Shown here in pieces: positions 1 through 5,763 of a DNA stretch of 10,086 nt. Positions within the stretch are counted from its first letter, which is position 1. Every line of letters starts with the position of its first letter. The notes beneath the pieces are model-generated. The model searched no databases, was not told the origin of the DNA, and worked only from the letters and a program-made list of their open reading frames with translations. This stretch comes from Dehalococcoidia bacterium (lineage in GTDB: Bacteria > Chloroflexota > Dehalococcoidia > UBA2979): positions 1 to 10,086 of the forward strand of contig JASLOV010000058.1 in assembly GCA_030745285.1 (NCBI GenBank). Reading direction: 5' to 3'. The position numbers were made by a program, and so were the translations under genes.

Positions 1-140
<140 letters not shown>

Positions 141-170
141 CCGGGAAGCAGACGGAAAGGCAGGAGCACG

Positions 171-332
171 ATGGCAAAGGGCGACCGACAATTCATCACG
201 CTCGCGTGCCCCGACTGCCGCGAACGGACCTACACTACGAAGAAGAATCGGCGCAACGACGCCGACCGCATTGAGTTGCGGAAGTATTGCCCGCGGTGCC
301 GCGCCCACAAGATGCACCGCGAGACGCGCTGA
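171..332 (+). CDS. rpmG: 50S ribosomal protein L33, zinc-binding form
   Basis: This 53-residue protein is a small basic component of the large ribosomal subunit. Two CxxC pairs are visible, C13-P-D-C16 and C40-P-R-C43, so this is the zinc-ribbon (C+) form rather than the cysteine-free form. Typical L33 features are the YTTKKNRRN segment and the basic C-terminus HKMHRETR. The ATG follows a purine-rich GGCAGGAG with a 4-base spacer. It lies between tuf and secE, with 30 and 21 bases of spacing, so all are probably co-transcribed. Some bacteria carry a tRNA-Trp between rpmG and secE; the 21-base gap here leaves no room for one. Confidence 0.95.
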   Translation: MAKGDRQFITLACPDCRERTYTTKKNRRNDADRIELRKYCPRCRAHKMHRETR

Positions 333-353
333 GTCGCGAAGGGATCCGCCGAG

Positions 354-659
354 ATGGGTCGCGCGGCACGTAGAGCGCAGGAACGAGCAGAGCGCCGGCA
401 ACGCCGGCAGCAGGAGGCGCCTCGCCGCCCCGTGGTCTCGGCGCGGGCGGCGACGGAAGTCGCCACCCGCGGCTCATTCTTCAAGCCGCGCTGGATCGTC
501 GACATCATCAGTGAGTTGCGACGGGTCACGTGGCCTACCCGCCAGGAGACAGCGCACCTCACACTGGTGGTGATCATCGTCGCCATCCTCTTCGGCATCG
601 TGCTCGGCAGCGCCGACCTCGGATTCAGCTGGTTGATCGAACACACCATCCTCAGGTAG
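354..659 (+). CDS. secE: Preprotein translocase subunit SecE
   Basis: SecE is the clamp-like membrane subunit of the SecYEG protein-export channel. The protein is 101 residues. A very Arg-rich N-terminal tail (about residues 1-45) is followed by the amphipathic SecE signature SELRRVTWPTRQET (53-66). One hydrophobic segment (about 69-98, rich in V, I, L) forms the single membrane helix, as in the short one-helix SecE found in most bacteria outside Enterobacteria. The ATG at 354 gives the expected family length, but its ribosome-binding site is weak (GGGATCC region). It lies 21 bases after rpmG and 65 bases before the likely nusG start, which is the standard context. Confidence 0.95.
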   Translation: MGRAARRAQERAERRQRRQQEAPRRPVVSARAATEVATRGSFFKPRWIVDIISELRRVTWPTRQETAHLTLVVIIVAILFGIVLGSADLGFSWLIEHTILR

Positions 660-708
660 ACGACCCGGACAACCCGCCGCGTCTCGCCGCCCAGCGTGAC
701 GGCGTGAC

Positions 709-717
709 GGGAAGGAG
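709..717 (+). promoter_or_regulatory. Shine-Dalgarno that decides the nusG start
   Basis: The run GGGAAGGAG is the strongest ribosome-binding sequence between secE and the NusG domain. It is 7 bases upstream of CTG 725-727, an ideal distance. The in-frame GTG at 704 and ATG at 530 have no comparable site upstream, and the ATG would overlap secE by 130 bases. This supports a CTG initiation codon. Confidence 0.7.
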
Positions 718-724
718 AACTCCA

Positions 725-1414
725 CTGACAAATCTCACCGCCGACGAAGCCGAGCAGACCACCACGTCCGGTGCGCCGGTCGACGCCGCCGCCAACGAGC
801 CGGGCGAGGAGACGGCGACCGTCGGGGTCGACGTCACTGAAGCTGGGGCCGTTGAGGGCTCCGAAGCGGAGGTCGACGACGGCCGCGCCTGGTACATCAT
901 CCAGACCTACTCCGGCTACGAGAACAAGGTGAAGACCAACCTGGAGCAGCGCACACGCTCCATGGACATGGGCGACCGCATCTTCCAGGTCGTGATCCCG
1001 ATCGAAGAGGAGATCGAGATCCACCAGGGCCAGCGCCGCACGGTGCAGAAGAAGATGTTCCCAGGCTACGTGCTGGTGCAGATGGTGATGAGCGACGACT
1101 CCTGGTACGTCGTTCGCAACACGCCGGGCGTCACCGGCTTTGCCGGCAGCACCGCGGAAGACCGCTCCAAGCCGACCCCGCTGGGCGACGAAGAGATGAA
1201 CCGCATCCTGCGCCAGATGCAGACATCGCAGCCTCGCATCAACATCGGCTTCAAGGTCGGTGAGACCGTGCGCGTGACGGACGGTCCCTTCGCCGAGTTT
1301 CTGGGCACCGTGGACGAGATCAACCTGGACAAGGGCAAGGTTCGCGTGCTCGTCACGATGTTCGGGCGCGAAACCACCATCGAGATGGACTTCCTGCAGG
1401 TCGAGAAGCAGTAG
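725..1414 (+). CDS. nusG: Transcription termination/antitermination factor NusG
   Basis: NusG binds the RNA polymerase clamp through its NGN domain, and Rho or ribosomal S10 through its KOW domain, coupling elongation to termination and translation. From CTG 725 the protein is 229 residues. An acidic, Ala/Thr/Glu-rich tail (1-53) is followed by the NGN domain (about 55-165) beginning WYIIQTYSGYENKVKTNLE and including FPGYVLVQM. The C-terminal KOW domain (about 176-229) contains VRVTDGPFAEFLGTV. The frame stays open upstream to ATG 530, but that stretch overlaps secE and encodes Arg/Pro/His-rich sequence typical of a wrong frame. GTG 704 is a possible alternative adding 7 residues but lacks a ribosome-binding site. 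The acidic tail is longer than in E. coli NusG, as often seen in high-GC lineages. Confidence 0.93.
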   Translation: MTNLTADEAEQTTTSGAPVDAAANEPGEETATVGVDVTEAGAVEGSEAEVDDGRAWYIIQTYSGYENKVKTNLEQRTRSMDMGDRIFQVVIPIEEEIEIHQGQRRTVQKKMFPGYVLVQMVMSDDSWYVVRNTPGVTGFAGSTAEDRSKPTPLGDEEMNRILRQMQTSQPRINIGFKVGETVRVTDGPFAEFLGTVDEINLDKGKVRVLVTMFGRETTIEMDFLQVEKQ

Positions 1415-1490
1415 CGCGCTGCCGGCGGCTACGGACGGAAAGATACAGCGGCGGCGCGCACGCGGCCCGCACGAAGGGTGATGAGGGACG

Positions 1491-1955
1491 ATGGCCAAGA
1501 AAGTACGAGCAGTGCTGACGCTGCAGATCGCGGCGGGGCAGGCCAATCCGGCCCCCCCGGTCGGCACGGCGCTCGGCCCGCACGGCATCAACATCATGGA
1601 CTTCTGCAAGTCCTACAACGAACGAACGAACCAGCAGGCCGGCCAGATCATCCCCGCGCTGATCACGATCTTCGAGGACCGCTCCTTCGCCTTCGTGCTC
1701 AAGACCCCGCCCGCCTCCGACCTGCTGCGCAAGGCCGCGGGCGTCGAACTGGGCTCCTCCGGGCTGGACAAGGGCCAGTCGCCCACCGCGCCCGGCGGCC
1801 AGGAGCTGCAGTTCGGACCGGTCGGCTCCGTCACCTCAGCACAGGTTCGCGAGATCGCTGAGATCAAGCTGCCGGACCTCAACACCAACGACGTCGACCA
1901 GGCGATGAAGATCATCGAGGGCACCGCGCGCTCGATGGGGATCGAGGTCAACTAG
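1491..1955 (+). CDS. rplK: 50S ribosomal protein L11
   Basis: L11 forms the base of the GTPase-associated stalk with 23S rRNA helices 43-44. The N-terminal domain shows the hallmark APPVGTALGPHGINIMDFC (21-39), and the C-terminal rRNA-binding domain ends with IIEGTARSMGIEV. The protein is 154 residues against about 141 in most bacteria. The excess lies in one place: a Gly/Pro/Gln-rich loop between KAAG (81-84) and VGSVTSAQVREIAE (111-124), about 26 residues where E. coli has 12. The ATG has GAGGG just upstream with a short spacer, plus an earlier AAGGG. It is 76 bases after nusG and 2 bases before rplA, forming the rplKA pair usually repressed by L1. Confidence 0.96.
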   Translation: MAKKVRAVLTLQIAAGQANPAPPVGTALGPHGINIMDFCKSYNERTNQQAGQIIPALITIFEDRSFAFVLKTPPASDLLRKAAGVELGSSGLDKGQSPTAPGGQELQFGPVGSVTSAQVREIAEIKLPDLNTNDVDQAMKIIEGTARSMGIEVN

Positions 1956-1957
1956 CG

Positions 1958-2674
1958 ATGCCAAAGACCGGCAAACGCGTCACCGCGCTACGCGAAAAGG
2001 TCGACAACGATCGCCTCTACGAACCGGCCGAGGCCGTCGCGCTGGTGCGCGAGACCGCGACCGCGAAGTTCGATGAGACCGTCGAACTGCACATCAACAC
2101 CGGCCTGGACGGGCGCCACGCCGACCAGCAGATCCGCGGCTCCGTCGTCATGCCCCACGGCCTCGGCCGCTCCATGCGCGTCGCCGTCTTCGCCGAAGGC
2201 GAGGCGGCCGCACTGGCGACCGAAGCTGGCGCGGACATCGTCGGCGGCGACGACCTGGTCGAACTCGTCGAGGGCGGCGAGACCGGCTTCGACATCGTGC
2301 TGGCCCAGCGCGAACTGATGGGCAAGGTCGGCAAGCTCGGCCGCGTGCTCGGCCCGCGAGGGCTGATGCCCAACCCGCGCGCCAATACCGTGCTGGAGAC
2401 GGCCGACATCGCCCGCGCCGTGAACGAGGCGAAGGCCGGTCGGGTCGAGTTCCGCCTGGACCGCACCAACCTCGTGCACTGCCCGATCGGTAAGGTCTCG
2501 TTCTCGGAGGAGGCGCTGATCGACAACCTCAGCACACTCGTCGACGAGATCGTCAAGGCAAAGCCGGACGGCGCGAAGGGCCAGTACTTCCGCGCCGCCA
2601 CGCTGAGCTCCACGATGGGCGCAGGCATCGGGCTCGACGTCATGCCGTTGCTCGCGCTCGCCGGACAGTCGTAG
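1958..2674 (+). CDS. rplA: 50S ribosomal protein L1
   Basis: L1 makes the mobile stalk at the ribosomal E site, and in many bacteria it represses its own rplKA mRNA. The protein is 238 residues, normal for the family. The diagnostic motif LGRVLGPRGLMPNPRANTV lies at about 127-145, and the C-terminal STMGAGIGLDV is also typical. The ATG is only 2 bases after the rplK stop, and a GAGGTC at the end of rplK can serve as ribosome-binding site, so translation is probably coupled. The next gene starts 16 bases downstream and is not rplJ, which is unusual. Confidence 0.97.
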   Translation: MPKTGKRVTALREKVDNDRLYEPAEAVALVRETATAKFDETVELHINTGLDGRHADQQIRGSVVMPHGLGRSMRVAVFAEGEAAALATEAGADIVGGDDLVELVEGGETGFDIVLAQRELMGKVGKLGRVLGPRGLMPNPRANTVLETADIARAVNEAKAGRVEFRLDRTNLVHCPIGKVSFSEEALIDNLSTLVDEIVKAKPDGAKGQYFRAATLSSTMGAGIGLDVMPLLALAGQS

Positions 2675-2690
2675 CCGCCGCGCCACCTCC

Positions 2691-3293
2691 GTGCCCGGGA
2701 CCAGGGATGTCTACTTCAAGAAGACCGTCCCCTTCGACCTCGACGGTCAGCACTTCGAGTTCGACGTCTCGCAGATGCTGTTCTCGTCGTACCAGGTCGA
2801 CACGGGCACCTCGCTGCTGCTTCGCGCGATCACGGCAGCCGAGGCCGCGGGCCGCGACGAGCCACGCAGTATCCTCGACCTCGGCTGCGGCTACGGGCCG
2901 CTCGGGGTTGTGCTCGCCCGCCGTCATCCGGGGGCGCACGTCACGCTCGTCGACGCCGACCTGCTCGCCGTCCGCTACGCCCGCCGCAACTGCGCGCTGA
3001 ACGGCGTCGAGGCCACCACCGAGGTGACCGGGAGCGTCGGGCTCGATGGCGCACCGGCGGGCCCGTACGACCTCATCGTCTCCAACGTTCCGGCCAAGAT
3101 CGGCGACGCGGCGATCGAGCAGGACTTCCTGCTCGGCCCGCTCGGCCAGCTCTCGGAGCACGGCGAGTACTGGTTCGTCGTCGTCAGTGCGCTCAACCGC
3201 TTGATTCCCGGGCTCGGCCGAACGCACGAGCTCGACCTCAAGCAGATGGGCAAGCGATCCGGGCACAGCATCTACCGGCTGCGGCGCCGCTGA
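2691..3293 (+). CDS. RsmC/YbxB-like class I SAM-dependent methyltransferase
   Basis: This 200-residue protein is probably an RNA methyltransferase of the MTS (methyltransferase small) family. A short N-terminal part resembles YbxB/RsmC (FSSYQVDTGTSLLL, about 31-44). It is followed by SAM-binding motif I ILDLGCGYGPLG (61-72), motif II VTLVDAD (84-90) and motif IV DLIVSNVPAKIG (127-138). In N2-guanine methyltransferases motif IV is usually NPP(F/Y/W); here it reads N-V-P-A, so substrate or chemistry may differ. PrmA, which methylates L11, is an alternative suggested by context, but its N-terminal domain is missing. GTG 2691 has no clear ribosome-binding site and follows rplA by 16 bases. In Bacillus the related ybxB lies between rplL and rpoB, so a link to ribosomal clusters is precedented. 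The exact target is unknown. Confidence 0.82.
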   Translation: MPGTRDVYFKKTVPFDLDGQHFEFDVSQMLFSSYQVDTGTSLLLRAITAAEAAGRDEPRSILDLGCGYGPLGVVLARRHPGAHVTLVDADLLAVRYARRNCALNGVEATTEVTGSVGLDGAPAGPYDLIVSNVPAKIGDAAIEQDFLLGPLGQLSEHGEYWFVVVSALNRLIPGLGRTHELDLKQMGKRSGHSIYRLRRR

Positions 3294-3308
3294 GCGAATT
3301 CATCGCTC

Positions 3309-3337
3309 CCGCTCGTAGCTTCAGCGCGAGCGAGCGG
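3309..3337 (+). terminator. Weak hairpin after the methyltransferase gene
   Basis: CCGCTCG at 3309-3315 is the exact reverse complement of CGAGCGG at 3331-3337, with a 15-base loop. It begins 15 bases after the methyltransferase stop. No T-run follows, and a promoter-like TAGGCT starts right behind it. It may slow or end upstream transcription, but it does not meet the intrinsic-terminator pattern. Confidence 0.25.
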
Positions 3338-3344
3338 TTAGGCT
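3338..3344 (+). promoter_or_regulatory. Possible -10 promoter element for rplJL
   Basis: TTAGGCT contains a TANNNT hexamer (3339-3344), and the same heptamer occurs before the gene at 4705. A start near 3351 would place the leader structure (3371-3530) entirely in the 5' untranslated region, which fits an attenuated rplJL operon. No convincing -35 TTGACA is visible at the right distance, so this is a tentative call. Confidence 0.4.
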
Positions 3345-3370
3345 GGATCCACTGATTCTGCACAGTTCGA

Positions 3371-3530
3371 GGGCGACCACGGGTCGTGCAGCGCCGGAGA
3401 CCGCGGGTCCCTCCCGACCGAGGGGTAATGGCCAGAACGGCCGCCCGTGCAGGCGAGGCTGCAAGACGGCGGCGTGCGCATTCGCACCGCCCGACGTTCG
3501 CGCCCTCCCGCCCGGCGGAGAGGGCGTTTT
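3371..3530 (+). ncRNA. L10-leader-like autoregulatory mRNA structure before rplJ
   Basis: The 301-base gap 3294-3594 contains no gene but is highly structured. TGCAGC (3387-3392) pairs with GCTGCA (3458-3463), and GCC (3393-3395) pairs with GGC (3452-3454). Inside, CC-GGA-GA (3394-3400) and GACC-GA-GG (3416-3423) have the layout of a kink-turn: a three-base bulge followed by GA facing GA. A GGTC/GACC helix (3406-3409 with 3416-3419) closes the inner loop. In many bacteria such leaders imitate the L10 site on 23S rRNA, so surplus L10-L12 complex binds its own mRNA. A second hairpin, GTGCG-CATT-CGCAC, lies at 3474-3486, and the terminator at 3501-3530 completes an attenuator layout. Resemblance to the known L10 leader is by memory of its consensus, not by a model search. 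Confidence 0.66.
3501..3530 (+). terminator. Intrinsic terminator/attenuator upstream of rplJ
   Basis: CGCCCTC (3501-3507) pairs with GAGGGCG (3520-3526), and CCGC (3508-3511) pairs with GCGG (3515-3518). This gives an 11-bp stem with one bulged A (3519) and a CCG loop, followed directly by TTTT (3527-3530). It is the only hairpin in the window with a proper T-run. Because it ends 64 bases before the rplJ start and after the leader helix, it most likely acts as a regulated attenuator rather than as the end of the upstream operon. Confidence 0.8.
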
Positions 3531-3594
3531 CGATCCCGGCCGCAGGCCGGCGACGATCGCGCCGAGCCCCGGGCCCGAGTACGAAGGAGCGCAC

Positions 3595-4134
3595 GTGCCC
3601 ACCGAACGAAAGATCCGACTGGTCGAGGAAATCAAGGAGCTGATCAGCGGCGCCGAGATCGCGATCGCGGCCTCGTACCAAGGCATCAGCGTCGCGGAGC
3701 AGACCGAACTGCGCACCGCAATGCGGGAAGCGGGCGTTCGTTTCCGCGTCGTCAAGAACACGCTGCTGCTGCGCGCGGCCGACGACGCCGGGCTGGAGGT
3801 CTACAGGGAACTCGCGGACGGCCCGACCGCGCTCGTGGTCAGCAACGACGACCCGGTTACCCCGGCGCGCGTGCTCGCCACGTACATCCGCGAGAACCGC
3901 AACACCACCGTCGCGATTCGCAACGCGGTGCTCAGCGGCGAACTCGTCGATGCCGCCTACGTCGAAGACCTGGCAACGGTGCCGCCGCGCGACGAACTGA
4001 TCGCGCGCATCGCCGGCGGGCTCGTCGGACAGATCACGCAGTTCGCCGGCCTGATCCAGGCCACGACACGCGAGTTCGCGGGCCTGATCGAGGCTCGCGC
4101 CAACCAGCTCGAGGCAGAGGGCGGCGGCGCCTGA
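3595..4134 (+). CDS. rplJ: 50S ribosomal protein L10
   Basis: L10 anchors L7/L12 dimers to the ribosome and is the usual translational repressor of rplJL. The protein is 179 residues, close to the family norm. The N-terminal rRNA-binding domain contains the typical FRVVKNTLLLRA (50-61), and the C-terminal helix (about 140-179, GQITQFAGLIQATTREFAGLIEARANQ) is the docking site for L12 dimers. The start is GTG 3595 with AAGGAG 5 bases upstream (3584-3589); no better start exists. It follows a structured leader and attenuator, and rplL comes 102 bases downstream. Confidence 0.96.
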   Translation: MPTERKIRLVEEIKELISGAEIAIAASYQGISVAEQTELRTAMREAGVRFRVVKNTLLLRAADDAGLEVYRELADGPTALVVSNDDPVTPARVLATYIRENRNTTVAIRNAVLSGELVDAAYVEDLATVPPRDELIARIAGGLVGQITQFAGLIQATTREFAGLIEARANQLEAEGGGA

Positions 4135-4172
4135 CCGGATAGAAGCGACCGGCGAAACAACCGAGCGACCGT

Positions 4173-4237
4173 GCAACCAGGCAACCAGGCAACCAGCAGC
4201 AACCAGACAGACGAACAGGCAACAAGGAGGCAACCAG
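4173..4237 (+). repeat. GCAACCAG repeats in the rplJ-rplL spacer
   Basis: The octamer GCAACCAG occurs three times head-to-tail (4173-4180, 4181-4188, 4189-4196) and again at 4199-4206 and 4230-4237, with a one-base variant GCAACAAG at 4219-4226. The last copy ends on the G of the rplL start codon. The stretch is rich in C and A with almost no T, so the RNA would be largely unstructured, in contrast to the GC-rich surroundings. It may act as an open ribosome-loading leader for rplL, whose product is needed in several copies per ribosome. Confidence 0.85.
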
Positions 4238-4614
4238 TGGCCACGAAGATTGAAGAAGCGCTCGACATCATCAAGGGCATGACGATCCTTGAACTGCGCG
4301 ACCTCAACACGGCGATCGAGGACGAGTTCGGCGTTACCGCGGCGGCGCCCGTCGCGATGGCCGCGCCGGCGGCCGGCGACGGCGCCCCGGCGGCCGAAGA
4401 TCAGACCGAGTTCGACGTGACGCTCAGCGACTTCGGCGCAAACAAGATCAACGTCATCAAGGCGGTGCGCGAGCTGACCTCGCTCGGGCTGAAGGAAGCG
4501 AAGGACCTCGTGGAGTCCGCGCCCGTGGCCGTCAAGGAGGCCGTCAGCAAGGACGACGCGGAAGCCGCCAAGGAGAAGCTCTCCGAGGCCGGCGCCACCG
4601 TCGAGGTGAAGTAG
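4237..4614 (+). CDS. rplL: 50S ribosomal protein L7/L12
   Basis: L7/L12 is the multi-copy stalk protein that recruits and stimulates translational GTPases. From GTG 4237 it is 125 residues, as expected. The N-terminal dimerisation helix pair (KIEEALDIIKGMTILELRD) leads to an Ala/Pro hinge (about 36-57). The globular C-terminal domain carries the conserved KINVIKAVRELTSLGLKEAKDLV and ends GATVEVK. AAGGAGG (4224-4230) sits 6 bases before GTG 4237. An in-frame GTG at 4171 would add 22 residues, encoded by the CA repeat, that do not belong to the family. rplJ lies upstream; rpoB, often the next gene in other bacteria, does not follow. Confidence 0.97.
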   Translation: MATKIEEALDIIKGMTILELRDLNTAIEDEFGVTAAAPVAMAAPAAGDGAPAAEDQTEFDVTLSDFGANKINVIKAVRELTSLGLKEAKDLVESAPVAVKEAVSKDDAEAAKEKLSEAGATVEVK

Positions 4615-4631
4615 CGCCGCTCCGACTGAAC

Positions 4632-4663
4632 GCCCCCGGCGGCGAACCTGCGGCCGGGCTGGC
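4632..4663 (+). terminator. Possible terminator hairpin after rplL
   Basis: GCC (4632-4634) plus CCCGGC (4635-4640) pair with GCCGGG (4653-4658) and, after a CT bulge, GGC (4661-4663). The 9-bp stem begins 17 bases after the rplL stop. No T-run follows, so it could be a Rho-assisted or pause-type ending rather than a classic intrinsic terminator. Confidence 0.4.
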
Positions 4664-4691
4664 TCACCGGCGGCGCACGCAGCGGCTCGTG

Positions 4692-4698
4692 TTAGGCT
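4692..4698 (+). promoter_or_regulatory. Possible -10 element for the LysM gene, leaderless layout
   Basis: TTAGGCT is identical to the element upstream of rplJ. Its TANNNT hexamer ends 6 bases before GTG 4705, so transcription would start at or next to the start codon. No ribosome-binding site is present, which agrees with a leaderless mRNA. A -35 element is not evident. Confidence 0.42.
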
Positions 4699-4704
4699 CG
4701 GCTC

Positions 4705-5265
4705 GTGGAATGCTTCCGTTGCGATCGGGAAGCGACTGCGGAGTGCCCGCGCTGCGGGGCGCTGTACTGTGATGACCACGGCGACGCGCTCTGCGAACGC
4801 TGCCAGGACCCCGCCCTCGCGCTCCCGTCGTACCGCATCTACCGCGGCTCGCTGCTCGCCTTGCTCGGCGGCACCGTCTTCGCCGTCTGGCTGCTCGTGC
4901 GCCCACCGGCCACCATCGACGGAGACAGCCCGGTGCCACCGGCACTGGCCGGCGTGATCCCCACGGCGACCGCGACCATCACCCCGACACCGGCAAGCGC
5001 GTCGACCACGACCCCGGCCGCGGCCACGACGGAGACATCGACTCCCACGCCAAGCCCGACGCCGGACCCCACCGCCGCTCCAGCCAACCCCGACTTCCGG
5101 GAACATACGGTGAGTGAGGGCGACACGCTCTTCTCGATCGCGTTGCAGTACGTCCCGCGCGACAAGGACGTGCTGGACTTCGTCGAAGAGATCGCCGCCT
5201 ACAACGAGCTGACGGACGCGAACGCAATCACGCTCGGCACCGTGCTGAAGATTCCGACCGAATGA
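4705..5265 (+). CDS. Membrane protein with zinc finger and LysM domain
   Basis: This 186-residue protein has three parts. Residues 1-33 form a compact zinc-binding module with C3/C6, C14/C17, C22/H25 and C30/C33, like a B-box-type finger. One transmembrane helix (about 48-65, GSLLALLGGTVFAVWLLV) follows, with basic residues R44 and R47 on its N-terminal side, predicting the finger inside the cell and the rest outside. A Thr/Pro/Ser linker (about 85-130) resembles extracellular spacers of Chloroflexota. The C-terminal LysM domain (about 132-186, TVSEGDTLFSIALQYV) would bind peptidoglycan-type glycans and has a slightly long middle loop. The GTG start has no ribosome-binding site and may be leaderless. 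It overlaps the next gene by ATGA. A tether or sensor linking cytoplasm and wall is inference. Confidence 0.82.
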   Translation: MECFRCDREATAECPRCGALYCDDHGDALCERCQDPALALPSYRIYRGSLLALLGGTVFAVWLLVRPPATIDGDSPVPPALAGVIPTATATITPTPASASTTTPAAATTETSTPTPSPTPDPTAAPANPDFREHTVSEGDTLFSIALQYVPRDKDVLDFVEEIAAYNELTDANAITLGTVLKIPTE

Positions 5266-5732
5266 ACCCAACGCTTCTCGAAGAGCGCAGCGACCATCGT
5301 GCGGTGCTGATCCGCAAGGCGGCGATTCACGTCCCCGCCGCCATCGGCGCCTTCATCGTCAGCGCTCTGCTGTTCGTCAGCCTGCTGCAGGGCAACCTCG
5401 GCGTGCTGATTGGCCTCACGATCATGGGCCTCGTGAGCTTCGCCGTCGGGTTCGAGGCCAGCGCCGCGATGCGCGACCTCAGGAAGGAGCCCACGACGAC
5501 CCGCGGCGAGGCGCTGCGGGTGTGGTCGAAGGGACGGTTCCTCTTCCTCGGCAGGGTCTACTACGTCCTAGTCAGCGGGCGGGTCTTCGAGCTGAGCCGC
5601 GAGGCCTACGGCAGCATCGAGTACGGCGACAACCTGGAGATCGTGCACTGGCCGCACACCAACGTCGTCGTCACGCTCCATCTGGTCGAGGCGCCCCCCG
5701 AGAGCGCCCCCGGTACGGCCCGCGATCGATGA
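5262..5732 (+). CDS. Two-helix membrane protein of unknown function
   Basis: I do not recognise this 156-residue protein. Two hydrophobic helices are clear: about 22-42 (IHVPAAIGAFIVSALLFVSLL) is approximate, and 46-64 (LGVLIGLTIMGLVSFAVGF) follows after a very short turn, making a hairpin with both ends on the same, probably cytoplasmic, side. The remaining 90 residues are soluble and beta-rich (for example FLFLGRVYYVLVSGRVFELS, NVVVTLHLVE). The ATG at 5262 overlaps the stop of the LysM gene (ATGA), implying translational coupling and a shared role at the envelope. radC starts 31 bases after its stop. Confidence 0.75.
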   Translation: MNPTLLEERSDHRAVLIRKAAIHVPAAIGAFIVSALLFVSLLQGNLGVLIGLTIMGLVSFAVGFEASAAMRDLRKEPTTTRGEALRVWSKGRFLFLGRVYYVLVSGRVFELSREAYGSIEYGDNLEIVHWPHTNVVVTLHLVEAPPESAPGTARDR

Positions 5733-5763
5733 CTTCCCCTTCACAGAGCGACTCGCAACGGCG

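Noticed and set aside
530..724. N-terminal extension of NusG to ATG 530
   Set aside because: It overlaps secE in another frame, encodes Arg/Pro/His-rich sequence and lacks a ribosome-binding site; a strong one sits before CTG 725.
1464..1496. Possible L1 operator before rplK (GGTGATGAGGG within a GGCC...GGCC frame)
   Set aside because: L1 autoregulation of rplKA is known, and the motif recalls L1 sites, but I could not fold a convincing asymmetric loop between two stems.
230..1609. 459-residue minus-strand open frame
   Set aside because: It is antisense to secE, nusG and rplK and has no recognisable motif.
3447..4142. Long + strand open frame across the rplJ leader and gene
   Set aside because: It is an Arg-rich shadow of rplJ, typical of high-GC DNA.
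3238..5271. 677-residue minus-strand open frame
   Set aside because: It runs antisense to rplJ, rplL and the LysM gene, and its Arg/Val/Asp-rich composition fits a mirror frame with no domain.
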